A stretch of DNA of 64,000 nucleotides. Origin: Lachnospiraceae bacterium UBA7093 (GTDB lineage: Bacteria; Bacillota; Clostridia; Lachnospirales; Lachnospiraceae). The stretch is from assembly GCA_002492465.1 (NCBI GenBank), contig DKYT01000011.1:19225-83224 (forward strand), in the 5' to 3' direction. Made by a program: the position numbers and the translations under genes. This document shows, piece by piece, positions 25,891 to 34,699 of the stretch (position 1 is the first letter of the stretch; each line of letters opens with the position of its first letter). A model generated the notes under the pieces. That model was not told where the DNA came from and made no database searches. It saw nothing but the letters and a program-made list of their open reading frames with translations.

Positions 25891-26958
25891 TTACTTTCTG
25901 CTTCCCTTATATTCACTGCAGCTCATTCCTGCTATTTCTTTCAGATCACTGTCCAGCATCATTGCCACCAGACCTTCAAAACTTACTTTCCGTTTCCAGC
26001 CCAGTTCCTTTTCCGCTTTCGCTGCATTTCCCCACAGAAATTCAACCTCAGCCGGACGATAAAATTCCGGATTCACATCCACCAGTAATTTCCCGGTGTC
26101 AGCGTCAAAGCCCTTTTCCTCCGCTCCTGTTCCTTCCCATCTAATAGTGATGCCAAGCTGCCTAAATGCCGCCTCCACAAATTCTCTTACGGTATGGGTC
26201 TCGTTGGTAGCAAGCACATAATCGTCAGGCTTATCCTGCTGCAACATCATCCACATTCCTTCTACATAATCTCCTGCAAATCCCCAGTCCCGCTTCGCAT
26301 CCATATTTCCCAGGGAAAGCTTTTCCTGTTTGCCGGCAATTATATTTGCAATGGCAAGGGTAATCTTTCTTGTAACAAAATTCTCACCCCGTCTGGGAGA
26401 TTCATGGTTGAACAGAATGCCATTGCAGGCAAACATATTGTAGGATTCCCTGTAATTTACCGTAATCCAGTAAGAGTACAGCTTTGCTGCGCCGTAAGGG
26501 CTTTTGGGGTAAAAAGGGGTGGTTTCGCTTTGAGGCGCCGTCTCCGGAAGCCCGCCAAAAAGCTCAGAAGTAGATGCCTGATAATACCTGCAATTGCCGC
26601 CGTTTACCCGAATTGCCTCCAGCAGCTTCAACGTGCTTACCCCTGTAGCCTCCGCCGTATACTCAGGTACGTCAAAGGATATGCCTACATGGGACTGGGC
26701 GGCAAGATTATATACCTCGGTGGGGCGGATCTCCCCGATCAGGCGCATCAGATTGCTGGAATCCGTTGTATCTGCAAAATGCAGAAAAAATTTCACTTTA
26801 TTATATTTGGAATGAATAATATGATCGATTCTCGCCGTATTGCTAATGCTGTGCCTTCGGATTAAACCGTGTACCTCATATCCCTTCCCCAGCAAAAACT
26901 CAGCCAAATAGGAACCGTCCTGACCTGTAATACCTGTAATTAACGCTACTTTCTGCAT
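25891..26958 (-). CDS. gmd: GDP-mannose 4,6-dehydratase
   Basis: First committed step to GDP-fucose or GDP-rhamnose: GDP-mannose to GDP-4-keto-6-deoxy-mannose. 355 residues, SDR fold. The NADP-binding GITGQDGSYLAEFLLGKGYEV is followed by HGLIRRHSI, LAAQSHVGISFDVPEYTAE, the catalytic YGAAKLYSYWITVNYRESY, FNHESPRRGENFVTRKIT and GNMDAKRDWGFAGDYVE. The C-terminal third is slightly more divergent. It is co-transcribed with rfbD, the PAP2-like gene, the membrane protein and fcl. Confidence 0.96.
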   Translation of the reverse strand: MQKVALITGITGQDGSYLAEFLLGKGYEVHGLIRRHSISNTARIDHIIHSKYNKVKFFLHFADTTDSSNLMRLIGEIRPTEVYNLAAQSHVGISFDVPEYTAEATGVSTLKLLEAIRVNGGNCRYYQASTSELFGGLPETAPQSETTPFYPKSPYGAAKLYSYWITVNYRESYNMFACNGILFNHESPRRGENFVTRKITLAIANIIAGKQEKLSLGNMDAKRDWGFAGDYVEGMWMMLQQDKPDDYVLATNETHTVREFVEAAFRQLGITIRWEGTGAEEKGFDADTGKLLVDVNPEFYRPAEVEFLWGNAAKAEKELGWKRKVSFEGLVAMMLDSDLKEIAGMSCSEYKGSRK

Positions 26959-27010
26959 AACTTTCTCCTTATCCTTATTTATTATCTTTTATATCTGTTT
27001 CCCTGCCGGG

Positions 27011-27466
27011 CTAAAGGGATGCAACGATAACCGCTATGACAATTCCAAGAATTGCCCCCATCAAAACCTGCAGCGGCGTATGTCCCACAAATTCTTTCAG
27101 CTTTGCCTCCGGGCTGATGTTTTTACCCATATTGGTAAATACCTCCAGCATTTCGTTGAGCACCTGCCCCTGCTTGCCTGTCTCCCTGCGAACTCCCATG
27201 GCGTCATACATCACAATAATGGCAAGCATGACTGTTACGGCAAACTCAAAGCCGCTTCCTCCATACTGTATTCCCGTTGCTGTGGCAAGGGCGCACACTG
27301 TCGCCGAGTGGGAGCTTGGCATACCGCCGCTGCCCACCATCCTCTCCGCCACAAATTTCTTCGTCAGTATCAGGTGGATCAGCGTTTTTAGGATCTGCGC
27401 CACCAGCCAGCCAAGGGCTGCAGAAATGAAAATTTTATTTTGAAATAATTCCCTTATAAAATCCAT
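27011..27466 (-). CDS. Divergent PAP2 (DUF212, YuiD-like) membrane protein
   Basis: A 151-residue membrane protein with about four hydrophobic segments. It carries the DUF212 phosphatase-like motifs GSGGMPSSHSATVCALATA and YDAMGVRRETGKQ near the middle and a C-terminal HTPLQVLMGAILG. Related to PAP2 phosphatases, so a lipid-phosphate substrate such as undecaprenyl or polyprenyl phosphate is conceivable. I use the ATG one base after the rfbD stop, served by GAAGGA; an upstream in-frame TTG overlaps rfbD. Confidence 0.8.
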   Translation of the reverse strand: MDFIRELFQNKIFISAALGWLVAQILKTLIHLILTKKFVAERMVGSGGMPSSHSATVCALATATGIQYGGSGFEFAVTVMLAIIVMYDAMGVRRETGKQGQVLNEMLEVFTNMGKNISPEAKLKEFVGHTPLQVLMGAILGIVIAVIVASL

Positions 27467-27467
27467 T

Positions 27468-28313
27468 TTATACAAGTTCCTTCATATAAACGGCAAGCGC
27501 ATCCCGCCAATCAGCGAACATAAAATCTGTGGTCAACTTCAGCATATAATTTTCCAATATGGAATAGGCTGGTCTGGGCGCCTTTGCTCCGAATTCCTCT
27601 GTGGTGATCGCCTTTACCTTTGTATCCTTACCCGCCAGTCTGAAAATCTCTCCTGCAAACTCCGCCCAGGAGCAGCTTCCCTCACAGGTAGCATGGAATA
27701 CACCGTAGTTTTCTGTAAAAAGAAGGTGTGAGATCGCCCCTGCAAGCTCCCTGGCACTGGTAGGGCTTCCCACCTGGTCTCCTACCACTTTAACCTGGTC
27801 ATTGGTCTCCGAAAGACGCAGCATGGTTTTCACAAAGTTTTTCCCATCCCCGTACAGCCATGCCGTCCTTAAAATGAAATACCGGCTGGCAAAATCCTTC
27901 ACCATATTTTCTCCTGCAAGCTTCGTGGTTCCATAAGCGCCCTGGGGATTGGGCTTGTCAAACTCAACATAAGGCTTATCCGCTTTACCGTCAAAAATAT
28001 AATCGGTAGAAATATGCACCATCTTTGCTCCTGTTTCAGAAGCTGCAATACTTAAATTTCTTGGGCCAATGGCATTAATGCGATATGCCTTGTCCCACTC
28101 ATCCTCACAGGCATCCACACCCGTATGGGCGGCGCAGTTGATAATGGCATAGGGCTTTACCTCCCTGGCAAGCTCCATGACCTTGTCAATATTGGTAATA
28201 TCAAGTTCCGCCACATCCGTGTTGACAAATTCAATTTCACTGTTACCCTTCATCTCAAGATTAATCGCACGCCCCAACTGTCCGTTGCAACCCGTTACGA
28301 TAACTTTCTTCAT
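27468..28313 (-). CDS. rfbD: dTDP-4-dehydrorhamnose reductase
   Basis: Last step of dTDP-L-rhamnose synthesis, 281 residues, SDR fold. VTGCNGQLGRAINLEM binds NADPH. NCAAHTGVDACED, VHISTDYIFDG, AYGTTKLAGENMV (Y-xxx-K) and RTAWLYG follow. The start follows AAAGGAAG. A longer frame upstream would begin before the promoter found here, so it is rejected. First gene of the five-gene operon. rfbA, rfbB and rfbC are not in the window. Confidence 0.9.
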   Translation of the reverse strand: MKKVIVTGCNGQLGRAINLEMKGNSEIEFVNTDVAELDITNIDKVMELAREVKPYAIINCAAHTGVDACEDEWDKAYRINAIGPRNLSIAASETGAKMVHISTDYIFDGKADKPYVEFDKPNPQGAYGTTKLAGENMVKDFASRYFILRTAWLYGDGKNFVKTMLRLSETNDQVKVVGDQVGSPTSARELAGAISHLLFTENYGVFHATCEGSCSWAEFAGEIFRLAGKDTKVKAITTEEFGAKAPRPAYSILENYMLKLTTDFMFADWRDALAVYMKELV

Positions 28314-28356
28314 ATCATCAAATCTTCCTTTCACATATTTTAAACATCCGCTTATT

Positions 28357-28385
28357 ATTTTACCCTTTTTCCCCATTTTAGACAA
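28357..28385 (-). promoter_or_regulatory. Promoter of the rfbD-gmd-fcl glycan operon
   Basis: TTGTCT, 17-bp spacer, TAAAAT; predicted start about 37 bases before the rfbD ATG. The 28386-28523 stretch between this and the divergent promoter is AT-rich with nothing else recognised. Confidence 0.7.
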
Positions 28386-28523
28386 GGGTTTCATAAAATA
28401 TCCCATTCTCCGCACCATAGCAAAATTTCGGTTCCTTCTTTTTCACAGGATAAACTGTTGTCATGCCACATATTTCGTAATATTTTCTTAATATTTTTGT
28501 ATATGTTTTTACACAATTTGCTA

Positions 28524-28552
28524 GTGACTCTTATTTCCATGTATGTTATAAT
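28524..28552 (+). promoter_or_regulatory. Promoter of the DUF3048 lipoprotein gene
   Basis: GTGACT, 17-bp spacer, perfect TATAAT; about 50 bp before the start codon. Confidence 0.6.
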
Positions 28553-28608
28553 AATAACCGTGTAATTAGAGATAGTTACGATATTTTAACAATTGAAAGC
28601 GAGGAAAT

Positions 28609-29766
28609 ATGATGAAAAGATTACAAGTTCTATGTCTTGTAGCCTTGTCTTCATCTCTTTTATTGTTCGGCTGCGGAAAAGATTCCGATGAAGTGGTTGC
28701 TCCTGTGGTTGAACCCATTGTAGAGCCGCAGACCCAGACCGAGGGCGGTACCGGAGAAGAGACTGAAAGCACAGACGAGCTTGATACCCCGCCGGCAGAG
28801 GGTATGGCGAGAAGCAGGCTGACCCATGAATGGGTAAGCGAGGATGTTGCAAAGACGCGTCCTGTTGCCATTATGATCCCCAACTCTAAAACAGCAAGCC
28901 AATATGGCATTTCAAATGCATCCGTTCTGTACGAATGCAACGTGGAAGGCAGTATGACAAGGCTGATGGGCGTGTTTGAGGACTGGAGCAACATTGAGAA
29001 GCTGGGTAACATCAGAAGCTGCCGTGACTACTATGTTTATTGGGCTTTTGAATGGGATGCCATCTATATTCATTACGGCGGACCTTTCTACATAGACGAT
29101 ATTATCGGAAGAAGCGATACTCAAAATATCAACTGCATTCAGTATGGAAACGCAACCTTCCGGGACAAGGCAAAGAATTCAACCGACAACGCCTTTACCT
29201 CCACCGATAGAATTAAGGACGCTGCCGCCCATTATAACTATCCTCTGGAGTACAGAGAAGGTTATGCGGATGAAGAGCATTATCTCTTTGCTTCCGAAAA
29301 AGAGCCTAACACATTGGATCAATATGCAGATGCCATTACCGCCGCTAAGGTGGACATGTCTCCTGCCTATCCTGTTACCAACTGCTATTTTGAATACAAT
29401 GAGTCCACCGGGCTTTACGACAGATACCAGCATTTATCCGGTGACAGCGACGGTCCTCATATCGACCTGGCAAACAACCAGCAGCTTGCTTTCAAGAATC
29501 TGCTGATCCAGAATACTTATTATGAAGTAAGAGACCAAAAGGGCTATCTTGCTTTCCAGTGCCATGACACTACCCGCGACGGCTGGTTCTTTACCAACGG
29601 GAAAGGTATTCATGTTACCTGGGAGAAGACCTCCGACTACGGCGCTACCAGATACTACGATGACGCCGGAAACGAGATCAAGCTGAATCCCGGCAAGACC
29701 ATGGTCTGCATCTTAGAAGACGGCGATACCTTTACGGTAGATGGAAAAACCATCGAAGCCGATTAA
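28609..29766 (+). CDS. DUF3048 (YerB-like) lipoprotein
   Basis: A 385-residue exported lipoprotein. The signal peptide ends in a lipobox (LLLFGC), so the mature protein is anchored at Cys through residue 21 or 22. An acidic Glu/Thr linker follows (about 24-60). The DUF3048 region has ARSRLTHEWVSEDVAKTRPV, SKTASQYGISNASVLYEC, EGSMTRLMGVFED and RSCRDYYVYWAFEWDAIYIH, and a C-terminal lobe ends with NPGKTMVCILEDGD. Function unknown. Either of two adjacent ATGs can serve, with GCGAGGAAAT upstream. Monocistronic, with its own promoter and terminator. Confidence 0.88.
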   Translation: MMKRLQVLCLVALSSSLLLFGCGKDSDEVVAPVVEPIVEPQTQTEGGTGEETESTDELDTPPAEGMARSRLTHEWVSEDVAKTRPVAIMIPNSKTASQYGISNASVLYECNVEGSMTRLMGVFEDWSNIEKLGNIRSCRDYYVYWAFEWDAIYIHYGGPFYIDDIIGRSDTQNINCIQYGNATFRDKAKNSTDNAFTSTDRIKDAAAHYNYPLEYREGYADEEHYLFASEKEPNTLDQYADAITAAKVDMSPAYPVTNCYFEYNESTGLYDRYQHLSGDSDGPHIDLANNQQLAFKNLLIQNTYYEVRDQKGYLAFQCHDTTRDGWFFTNGKGIHVTWEKTSDYGATRYYDDAGNEIKLNPGKTMVCILEDGDTFTVDGKTIEAD

Positions 29767-29792
29767 GCAAAATGATATAAACCTATCAGGAA

Positions 29793-29827
29793 ACCCCGGA
29801 GCGAATTGATTCACCCCGGGGTCTTTT
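29793..29827 (+). terminator. Terminator between DUF3048 and leuA
   Basis: ACCCCGG, 16-nt loop, CCGGGGT then CTTTTG. Convergent genes on either side. Confidence 0.75.
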
Positions 29828-29857
29828 GATGCATTGTATTTCATCAGATAAGCCGGC

Positions 29858-31555
29858 TCACAAAGTGTGGCGGCGTTCGTTGATCTCCAAGTCCAGCCTG
29901 TTAATTGCCGAGAAAATGGCGCGCACCGAAGCTCTGGTAATATTCGAGCTTACGCCTACGCCGTAAGTGACTCTTCCGCTGTCTGCATCCAGCAGATGAA
30001 TATACGCCGCCGCCTGAGAATTGGAACCGCTTTGAAGGGCGTGCTCCTCATAGTCCAGAATCTTAATTTTCGTGCCAAGCTCCTGCTGCATACCTCTTTG
30101 AACCGCATCGATAGGTCCGTTTCCCACAGCCTCGAACTTCTTCTCTGTTCCATGATCTGTATAGATCACATGTACTCTTGTATCAAACTCTGACTGAACC
30201 TCATCGCTGAGATCGTCCACCCGCAGCCTGCGGAAATGAATCGGTTCCTTTTTATCCAAATATTCCTTTCGGAATGCCTCCATGATCTCGTCCGGCGAAA
30301 CCTCCCCCTGTTTTTCAGAAATGTCCTGAATCACATTCGCAAATTCCCTGTGCATTCCCTTTGGCAGCTTAAAGCCGAAATAGGTATCCATCACAAAAGC
30401 AACGCCGCCCTTTCCGGACTGAGAATTAATACGCACAATAGGCTCGTACTCTCTTCCGATATCCGAGGGATCGATGGGCAGATAGGGTACCTGCCAGTAT
30501 TCGCTTTTTCTCTCCTTCATCGCCTTAACGCCCTTATTGATGGCATCCTGATGAGAACCTGAAAAGGCGGTAAACACCAGCTTTCCGGCATAGGGATGTC
30601 TGGGGTGGATGGGAATCTTACAGCATCTCTCATACAGCTCAATGATCTCATTGATCTTTTCAATGTGAAGCTCCGGATCAATCCCCTGAGAAAACATATT
30701 GTAGGCAATGTTCAGCACATCCACATTTCCGGTTCTCTCACCATTGCCAAACAGGGTTCCCTCCACTCTTTCCGCACCGGCAAGCATGGCAAGCTCCGCC
30801 GAGGCAACTCCTGTACCTCTGTCATTGTGGGGATGCACACTGAGAATAATGCTTTCCCTGTTCTTAAAATGTGTGTTCATCCATTCGATCTGATCCGCAT
30901 ACACATTCGGCGTGTTCATTTCCACAGTGGAAGGCAGATTTATGATTATGGGATTTTCTTTATCAGGTCCCCACGCCTCCTGCACAGCCGTGCAGATTTC
31001 AAGGGCAAAATCCAGTTCCGTTCCGGTAAAGCTTTCAGGGGAATATTCCAGAATGATTTTTCCCGGAAACTTTGCGGCGCGCTCCTTTACCATCAACGTC
31101 CCCTTAACTGCAATATCAACGATCTCTTCCCGGCTCATGCCGAATACCACGTCCCTCTGCAGCGTGGAAGTGGAATTGTAGATATGCACAATCGCCTCTT
31201 TACAGCCTTCTATGGATGCAAAGGTGCGGTCGATCAGTTCTTCCCGGCATTGGGTAAGCACCTGCACCCGTACGTCGTCGGGAATCATTTTGCGCTCAAC
31301 CAGTTGGCGCAGAAAGTCATATTCAATCTGGCTCGCCGCCGGGAAACCGATTTCAATTTCCTTAAATCCCAGCTTCACCAGATACTGAAACATTTCAATT
31401 TTTTCACTGACCACCATGGGGTCGATCAACGCCTGGTTTCCGTCCCTTAAGTCCACGCTGCACCAAACCGGCGCTTTTTCAATCTCCTTGTTCGGCCATT
31501 TTCTTTCCGGATAATCAACCACCGGATTTTTTCTGTAACGCTTATAATTCAGCAT
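29858..31555 (-). CDS. leuA: 2-isopropylmalate synthase (long, LeuA2 type)
   Basis: First step of leucine synthesis: acetyl-CoA plus 2-oxoisovalerate to 2-isopropylmalate. 565 residues. The TIM-barrel domain shows WCSVDLRDGNQALIDPM, EIEIGFPAASQIEYDF, HPHNDRGTGVASAELAMLAG and GTLFGNGERTGNVDV. The C-terminal regulatory LeuA domain has NGPIDAVQRGMQQEL and YGVGVSSNITRAS. It is the actinobacterial-style form, not the 510-residue form. The GGAGGAG site fixes the start; the frame runs 21 codons upstream without support. The 85-bp gap to ptsH is too short for a T-box. Confidence 0.95.
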   Translation of the reverse strand: MLNYKRYRKNPVVDYPERKWPNKEIEKAPVWCSVDLRDGNQALIDPMVVSEKIEMFQYLVKLGFKEIEIGFPAASQIEYDFLRQLVERKMIPDDVRVQVLTQCREELIDRTFASIEGCKEAIVHIYNSTSTLQRDVVFGMSREEIVDIAVKGTLMVKERAAKFPGKIILEYSPESFTGTELDFALEICTAVQEAWGPDKENPIIINLPSTVEMNTPNVYADQIEWMNTHFKNRESIILSVHPHNDRGTGVASAELAMLAGAERVEGTLFGNGERTGNVDVLNIAYNMFSQGIDPELHIEKINEIIELYERCCKIPIHPRHPYAGKLVFTAFSGSHQDAINKGVKAMKERKSEYWQVPYLPIDPSDIGREYEPIVRINSQSGKGGVAFVMDTYFGFKLPKGMHREFANVIQDISEKQGEVSPDEIMEAFRKEYLDKKEPIHFRRLRVDDLSDEVQSEFDTRVHVIYTDHGTEKKFEAVGNGPIDAVQRGMQQELGTKIKILDYEEHALQSGSNSQAAAYIHLLDADSGRVTYGVGVSSNITRASVRAIFSAINRLDLEINERRHTL

Positions 31556-31577
31556 ATTTTTCTCCTCCATACAATAG

Positions 31578-31609
31578 AAAGCCGATCCGAGATAAGACAG
31601 ACCGGCTTT
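31578..31609 (-). promoter_or_regulatory. Hairpin between ptsH and leuA
   Basis: AAAGCCGGTC / GATCGGCTTT (one G-U pair) with a 12-nt loop, in the leuA leader. There is no T-run after it, so a weak terminator or RNA-stability element is possible. Confidence 0.35.
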
Positions 31610-31640
31610 AATATACATATAACTCTTTGAAGCTTGGGGA

Positions 31641-31904
31641 TTACTCGCCTAAACCGTTTTCGATTGCTTTTACCAAAGTTTGAAGCGCTTCCTCCTCATC
31701 CTCCCCCTCGCAGATAAATTCAATTTCGTCACCGCATTTTACACAGGCACCCAGAACGCTCAGTACACTTTTTGCGTTTGCAGTATTATCTCTAAACGTA
31801 AAGGTTATCAATGACTTAAACTGCATTGCTTCCTTGCACAGGATGCCGGCTGACCGTAAGTGAAGACCTGTTGGGTTCTTAATAACCACCTTTTGCCTTA
31901 CCAT
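31641..31904 (-). CDS. ptsH: Phosphocarrier protein HPr
   Basis: An 87-residue HPr. The catalytic histidine is at residue 15 (GLHLRSAG, with Arg17 kept) and the HprK target serine at residue 46 (NAKSVLSVLG). It carries phosphate from Enzyme I to the sugar permeases. The usual Ala-Arg-Pro-Ala after His is Leu-Arg-Ser-Ala here, a mild divergence. GGAGGAAAA fixes the start; the open frame extends 25 codons upstream, but the predicted transcription start lies within that extension. ptsI is not adjacent. Confidence 0.88.
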   Translation of the reverse strand: MVRQKVVIKNPTGLHLRSAGILCKEAMQFKSLITFTFRDNTANAKSVLSVLGACVKCGDEIEFICEGEDEEEALQTLVKAIENGLGE

Positions 31905-31961
31905 ACTATTTTCCTCCAATTCATTTTCTGCCTGATACTCCCGCTCATACCTCTCTTCAAT

Positions 31962-31990
31962 ACTATAACATCTTTCCATGGCTTTCTCAA
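31962..31990 (-). promoter_or_regulatory. Sigma-A promoter of ptsH
   Basis: TTGAGA, 17-bp spacer, TATAGT; predicted start near 31955, about 50 nt before the ptsH start. Confidence 0.7.
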
Positions 31991-32031
31991 GTATTACTTC
32001 GTTACAGTATGACGTTCTGTATCATACAGGT

Positions 32032-33381
32032 TTACAGCATAATATCCTGAATCAGTTCGGCAAGCTGTTTTGCATCCTTTTCGATCATCTTCTGGTCTTT
32101 TCCTTCGATCATAACACGTACCATAGGCTCTGTACCCGAAGGACGGATCAGCACCCTTCCCTCGCCTGCAAACTTCTGATTCAGCTTCTGGATCGCGTCG
32201 GCAATCTCCGGATATTCCATATATCTTTCTTTCTTGTGATTGGGAACCTTGGCATTCACAAGCGCCTGCGGAAGCACCTCCATAATAGAAGCAAGCTCCG
32301 ATAAGGGTTTGCCTGTTTCAGCCATAACCTTCAGCAAATGCAAAGCGCTGAGCAGACCGTCGCCTGTGGTATTTTCTTTCAGGAAAATAATGTGTCCTGA
32401 CTGTTCGCCTCCAAGGCTGGCGCCGATTTCTCTCATTCTCTCCAGCACATAACGGTCACCTACTTTTGTCTGCTCTATTTTAATATCGTTTTTCTCTCCC
32501 ATGAGGAAAAAGCCCAGGTTACTCATAACCGTTGCAACGATTGTGTCGTTCGCCAGCTCTCCCTTCTCTTTCATGTGATTTCCTACGATTGCCATGATCT
32601 GATCGCCGTCTACCACATTTCCCTGTTCGTCAACGGCAAGCAGTCTGTCGGCATCTCCGTCAAAAGCAAGCCCCAGGTTTGCCTTCTCGTAAACCACCCT
32701 TGCCTTCAATTCCTCCATATGTGTGGAACCGCAATTGGCATTGATATTGGTACCGTCAGGCATGTTGTGGATCGCCACGATGCTGCCGCCAAGTTCTTTC
32801 AGCGCCTCAACGGAAGTGTAATAAGAAGCGCCTTCCGCACAGTCCACCACAATCTTAAAGCCTGTAAGGTCCACATTCACAGACTGAATGGAATGATTGA
32901 TATACTCCTCCCTTGCATCTGTCCGGTACTTGATTTTGCCTACGTTGGGACCGATGGGAAAGCGAATATCGCTCATACCGCATTTAATGATATTTTCTAT
33001 TTCGTCCTCCAATGCATCCGGCAGCTTATAGCCGTTTGCATCAAAAAACTTAATGCCGTTAAACTCCACAGGATTGTGGGATGCGGAGATTACCACTCCG
33101 GCGTCCACCTTATATTTTCTTGTAAGATATGCCACTGCCGGAGTGGGAATCACTCCTACGTAAACTGCGTTGGCGCCCACCGAACAGATACCTGCCATAA
33201 GCGCGTTGGCAAGCATATCCCCTGAAATTCTTGTGTCGCATCCTACCATGATCGTTGGCTTATGCATATTTTCCTTTGTAAGAACATACGCGCCTGCCTG
33301 CCCCAGCTGCATAGCAAGCAACGGCGTTAATTCATCGTTTGCCACTCCTCTGACACCATCTGTACCAAATAATCTTCCCAT
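32032..33381 (-). CDS. glmM: Phosphoglucosamine mutase
   Basis: Converts glucosamine-6-phosphate to glucosamine-1-phosphate for UDP-GlcNAc; 449 residues. RLFGTDGVRG is at the start, the phosphoserine loop VVISASHNP has catalytic Ser101, the metal loop is DGDADRLL, and GGEQSGHIIF and the phosphate-binding RPSGTEPMVRV follow. The start is the ATG before GRLFGTDG; 12 upstream codons are unsupported. It is the last of the cdaA-cdaR-glmM trio, a layout conserved in Firmicutes; in Bacillus CdaA and GlmM interact. Confidence 0.96.
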   Translation of the reverse strand: MGRLFGTDGVRGVANDELTPLLAMQLGQAGAYVLTKENMHKPTIMVGCDTRISGDMLANALMAGICSVGANAVYVGVIPTPAVAYLTRKYKVDAGVVISASHNPVEFNGIKFFDANGYKLPDALEDEIENIIKCGMSDIRFPIGPNVGKIKYRTDAREEYINHSIQSVNVDLTGFKIVVDCAEGASYYTSVEALKELGGSIVAIHNMPDGTNINANCGSTHMEELKARVVYEKANLGLAFDGDADRLLAVDEQGNVVDGDQIMAIVGNHMKEKGELANDTIVATVMSNLGFFLMGEKNDIKIEQTKVGDRYVLERMREIGASLGGEQSGHIIFLKENTTGDGLLSALHLLKVMAETGKPLSELASIMEVLPQALVNAKVPNHKKERYMEYPEIADAIQKLNQKFAGEGRVLIRPSGTEPMVRVMIEGKDQKMIEKDAKQLAELIQDIML

Positions 33382-33418
33382 TTTACTGTCCCTGTCCTTT
33401 CCTACCTGTCTTTTCAAT

Positions 33419-34699
33419 CTATTCCGTCTGCTCTGAAATGTGCAGCGTCACCGTAACGGGACTGCGTAAAGTCACTTCATCCGGCAGGCCAAAATCAACA
33501 TTCACCGTATAGAAGCCCGGCTCCGGCTCCGTTAAGCCTCTTGTCTGCATCCATTCCTGAATATCCACCACACCCGATATGCTGCTTGCCTGCAGACCTG
33601 CCACATCCCTGGAAAGCCCTACGGCTTCTATCACAAAACTTTCTTCCAAACCGGATATACTTGCCTCATAGCCTTCGGGAAGATTGGTAATCCGAACCCG
33701 TTCCTCCCTGATTTCCAAACGCTTGGTCACCTCCGGCTCTATCAAAACGGTAACGGTGCGAACCGCATCATCTCCGTTGGCAAGCGCCACATTATCCGGC
33801 AGATACGGGCGGATATCCACGTCCGCAGTATAATCTTCCTCCTGATCCGTAATATCCAATACCTCCGAAGGCACTACTATTTCTGAAATATTTTTAATCG
33901 CATTGGGTTTTCCGGCTATCTCCACAACAGCATCGTTTCCTTCTATCTCGCCGGTTGCCCTGAAGCCTGCCCCGGGTCTTCCTGTAGAACTGAATCTTAC
34001 AGGGACAGCAGCTTTCTGCAGAATCGTTACCTTTACGCCGGTGGAACGGATATTCTGAGTAATGCGGCTGGTATCTGTAATCTCATTGTCATCCCCGTCA
34101 TACAGCCTGATCTCCGCATTGGTTATGATATCGCTGACCATTCCCGTAACGGATACATCCACCGCGGCACGGGACACCTGGTCGATCACCGACTGAGGAC
34201 CTGAGATCCTGACCACATTCTGATCCATTGTGATCTCGCCCACCATATAGCCTTCTTCAATTTTGCCAGATGTGGTTGCCTTAAGCGCCAGCGCCTTGCT
34301 CCGCTTATTTTCTATTTTCAGCTTTACGGTGTCAATGCTGCCTGTGATACTGGTAATTTCACTGCCGGAAACATTGGTCGAAAGCTTAATGGATATGGTA
34401 TCGAGACTGCTCAGCTCGCTCACATCCGCCGTTGCGATAATATTTTCTTCCTTCAGTCCGGTGACCACAGAGCGGGGACCTCTCACCACCACCTTGTCAA
34501 TCACATCGGTTCCCTCCAGCACCTCGTACACCTGCCCGGAATCGGTAATAATATTTGTATTTAAAAGCTTAACCGGTATGTTGTAAAGAGACCGCGGCTC
34601 AGTGGGGTTGTTGATACTGGTCACCACCAGCCACAGGACTATTGCCAGAAAAAGGGATCCGATTTTTAGACCTATATTTCTCGTTAACCTATTTTTCAC
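33419..34699 (-). CDS. cdaR: CdaR (YbbR-domain) regulator of c-di-AMP synthesis
   Basis: A 426-residue protein with one N-terminal membrane anchor (about 9-28, IGSLFLAIVLWLVV) and an extracytoplasmic part built of about four YbbR repeats (for example VEILGTD-like VLEGTDVIDKVVVRGPRS, then VRISGPQSVIDQV, VEIAGKPNAIKNI). It modulates the diadenylate cyclase encoded just upstream; its first codons overlap cdaA by 11 bases, implying coupled translation. Confidence 0.92.
   Translation of the reverse strand: MKNRLTRNIGLKIGSLFLAIVLWLVVTSINNPTEPRSLYNIPVKLLNTNIITDSGQVYEVLEGTDVIDKVVVRGPRSVVTGLKEENIIATADVSELSSLDTISIKLSTNVSGSEITSITGSIDTVKLKIENKRSKALALKATTSGKIEEGYMVGEITMDQNVVRISGPQSVIDQVSRAAVDVSVTGMVSDIITNAEIRLYDGDDNEITDTSRITQNIRSTGVKVTILQKAAVPVRFSSTGRPGAGFRATGEIEGNDAVVEIAGKPNAIKNISEIVVPSEVLDITDQEEDYTADVDIRPYLPDNVALANGDDAVRTVTVLIEPEVTKRLEIREERVRITNLPEGYEASISGLEESFVIEAVGLSRDVAGLQASSISGVVDIQEWMQTRGLTEPEPGFYTVNVDFGLPDEVTLRSPVTVTLHISEQTE

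Noticed and set aside
31556..31640. T-box leader for leuA
   Set aside because: Only 85 bp are available and neither the T-box sequence nor a specifier stem is seen.
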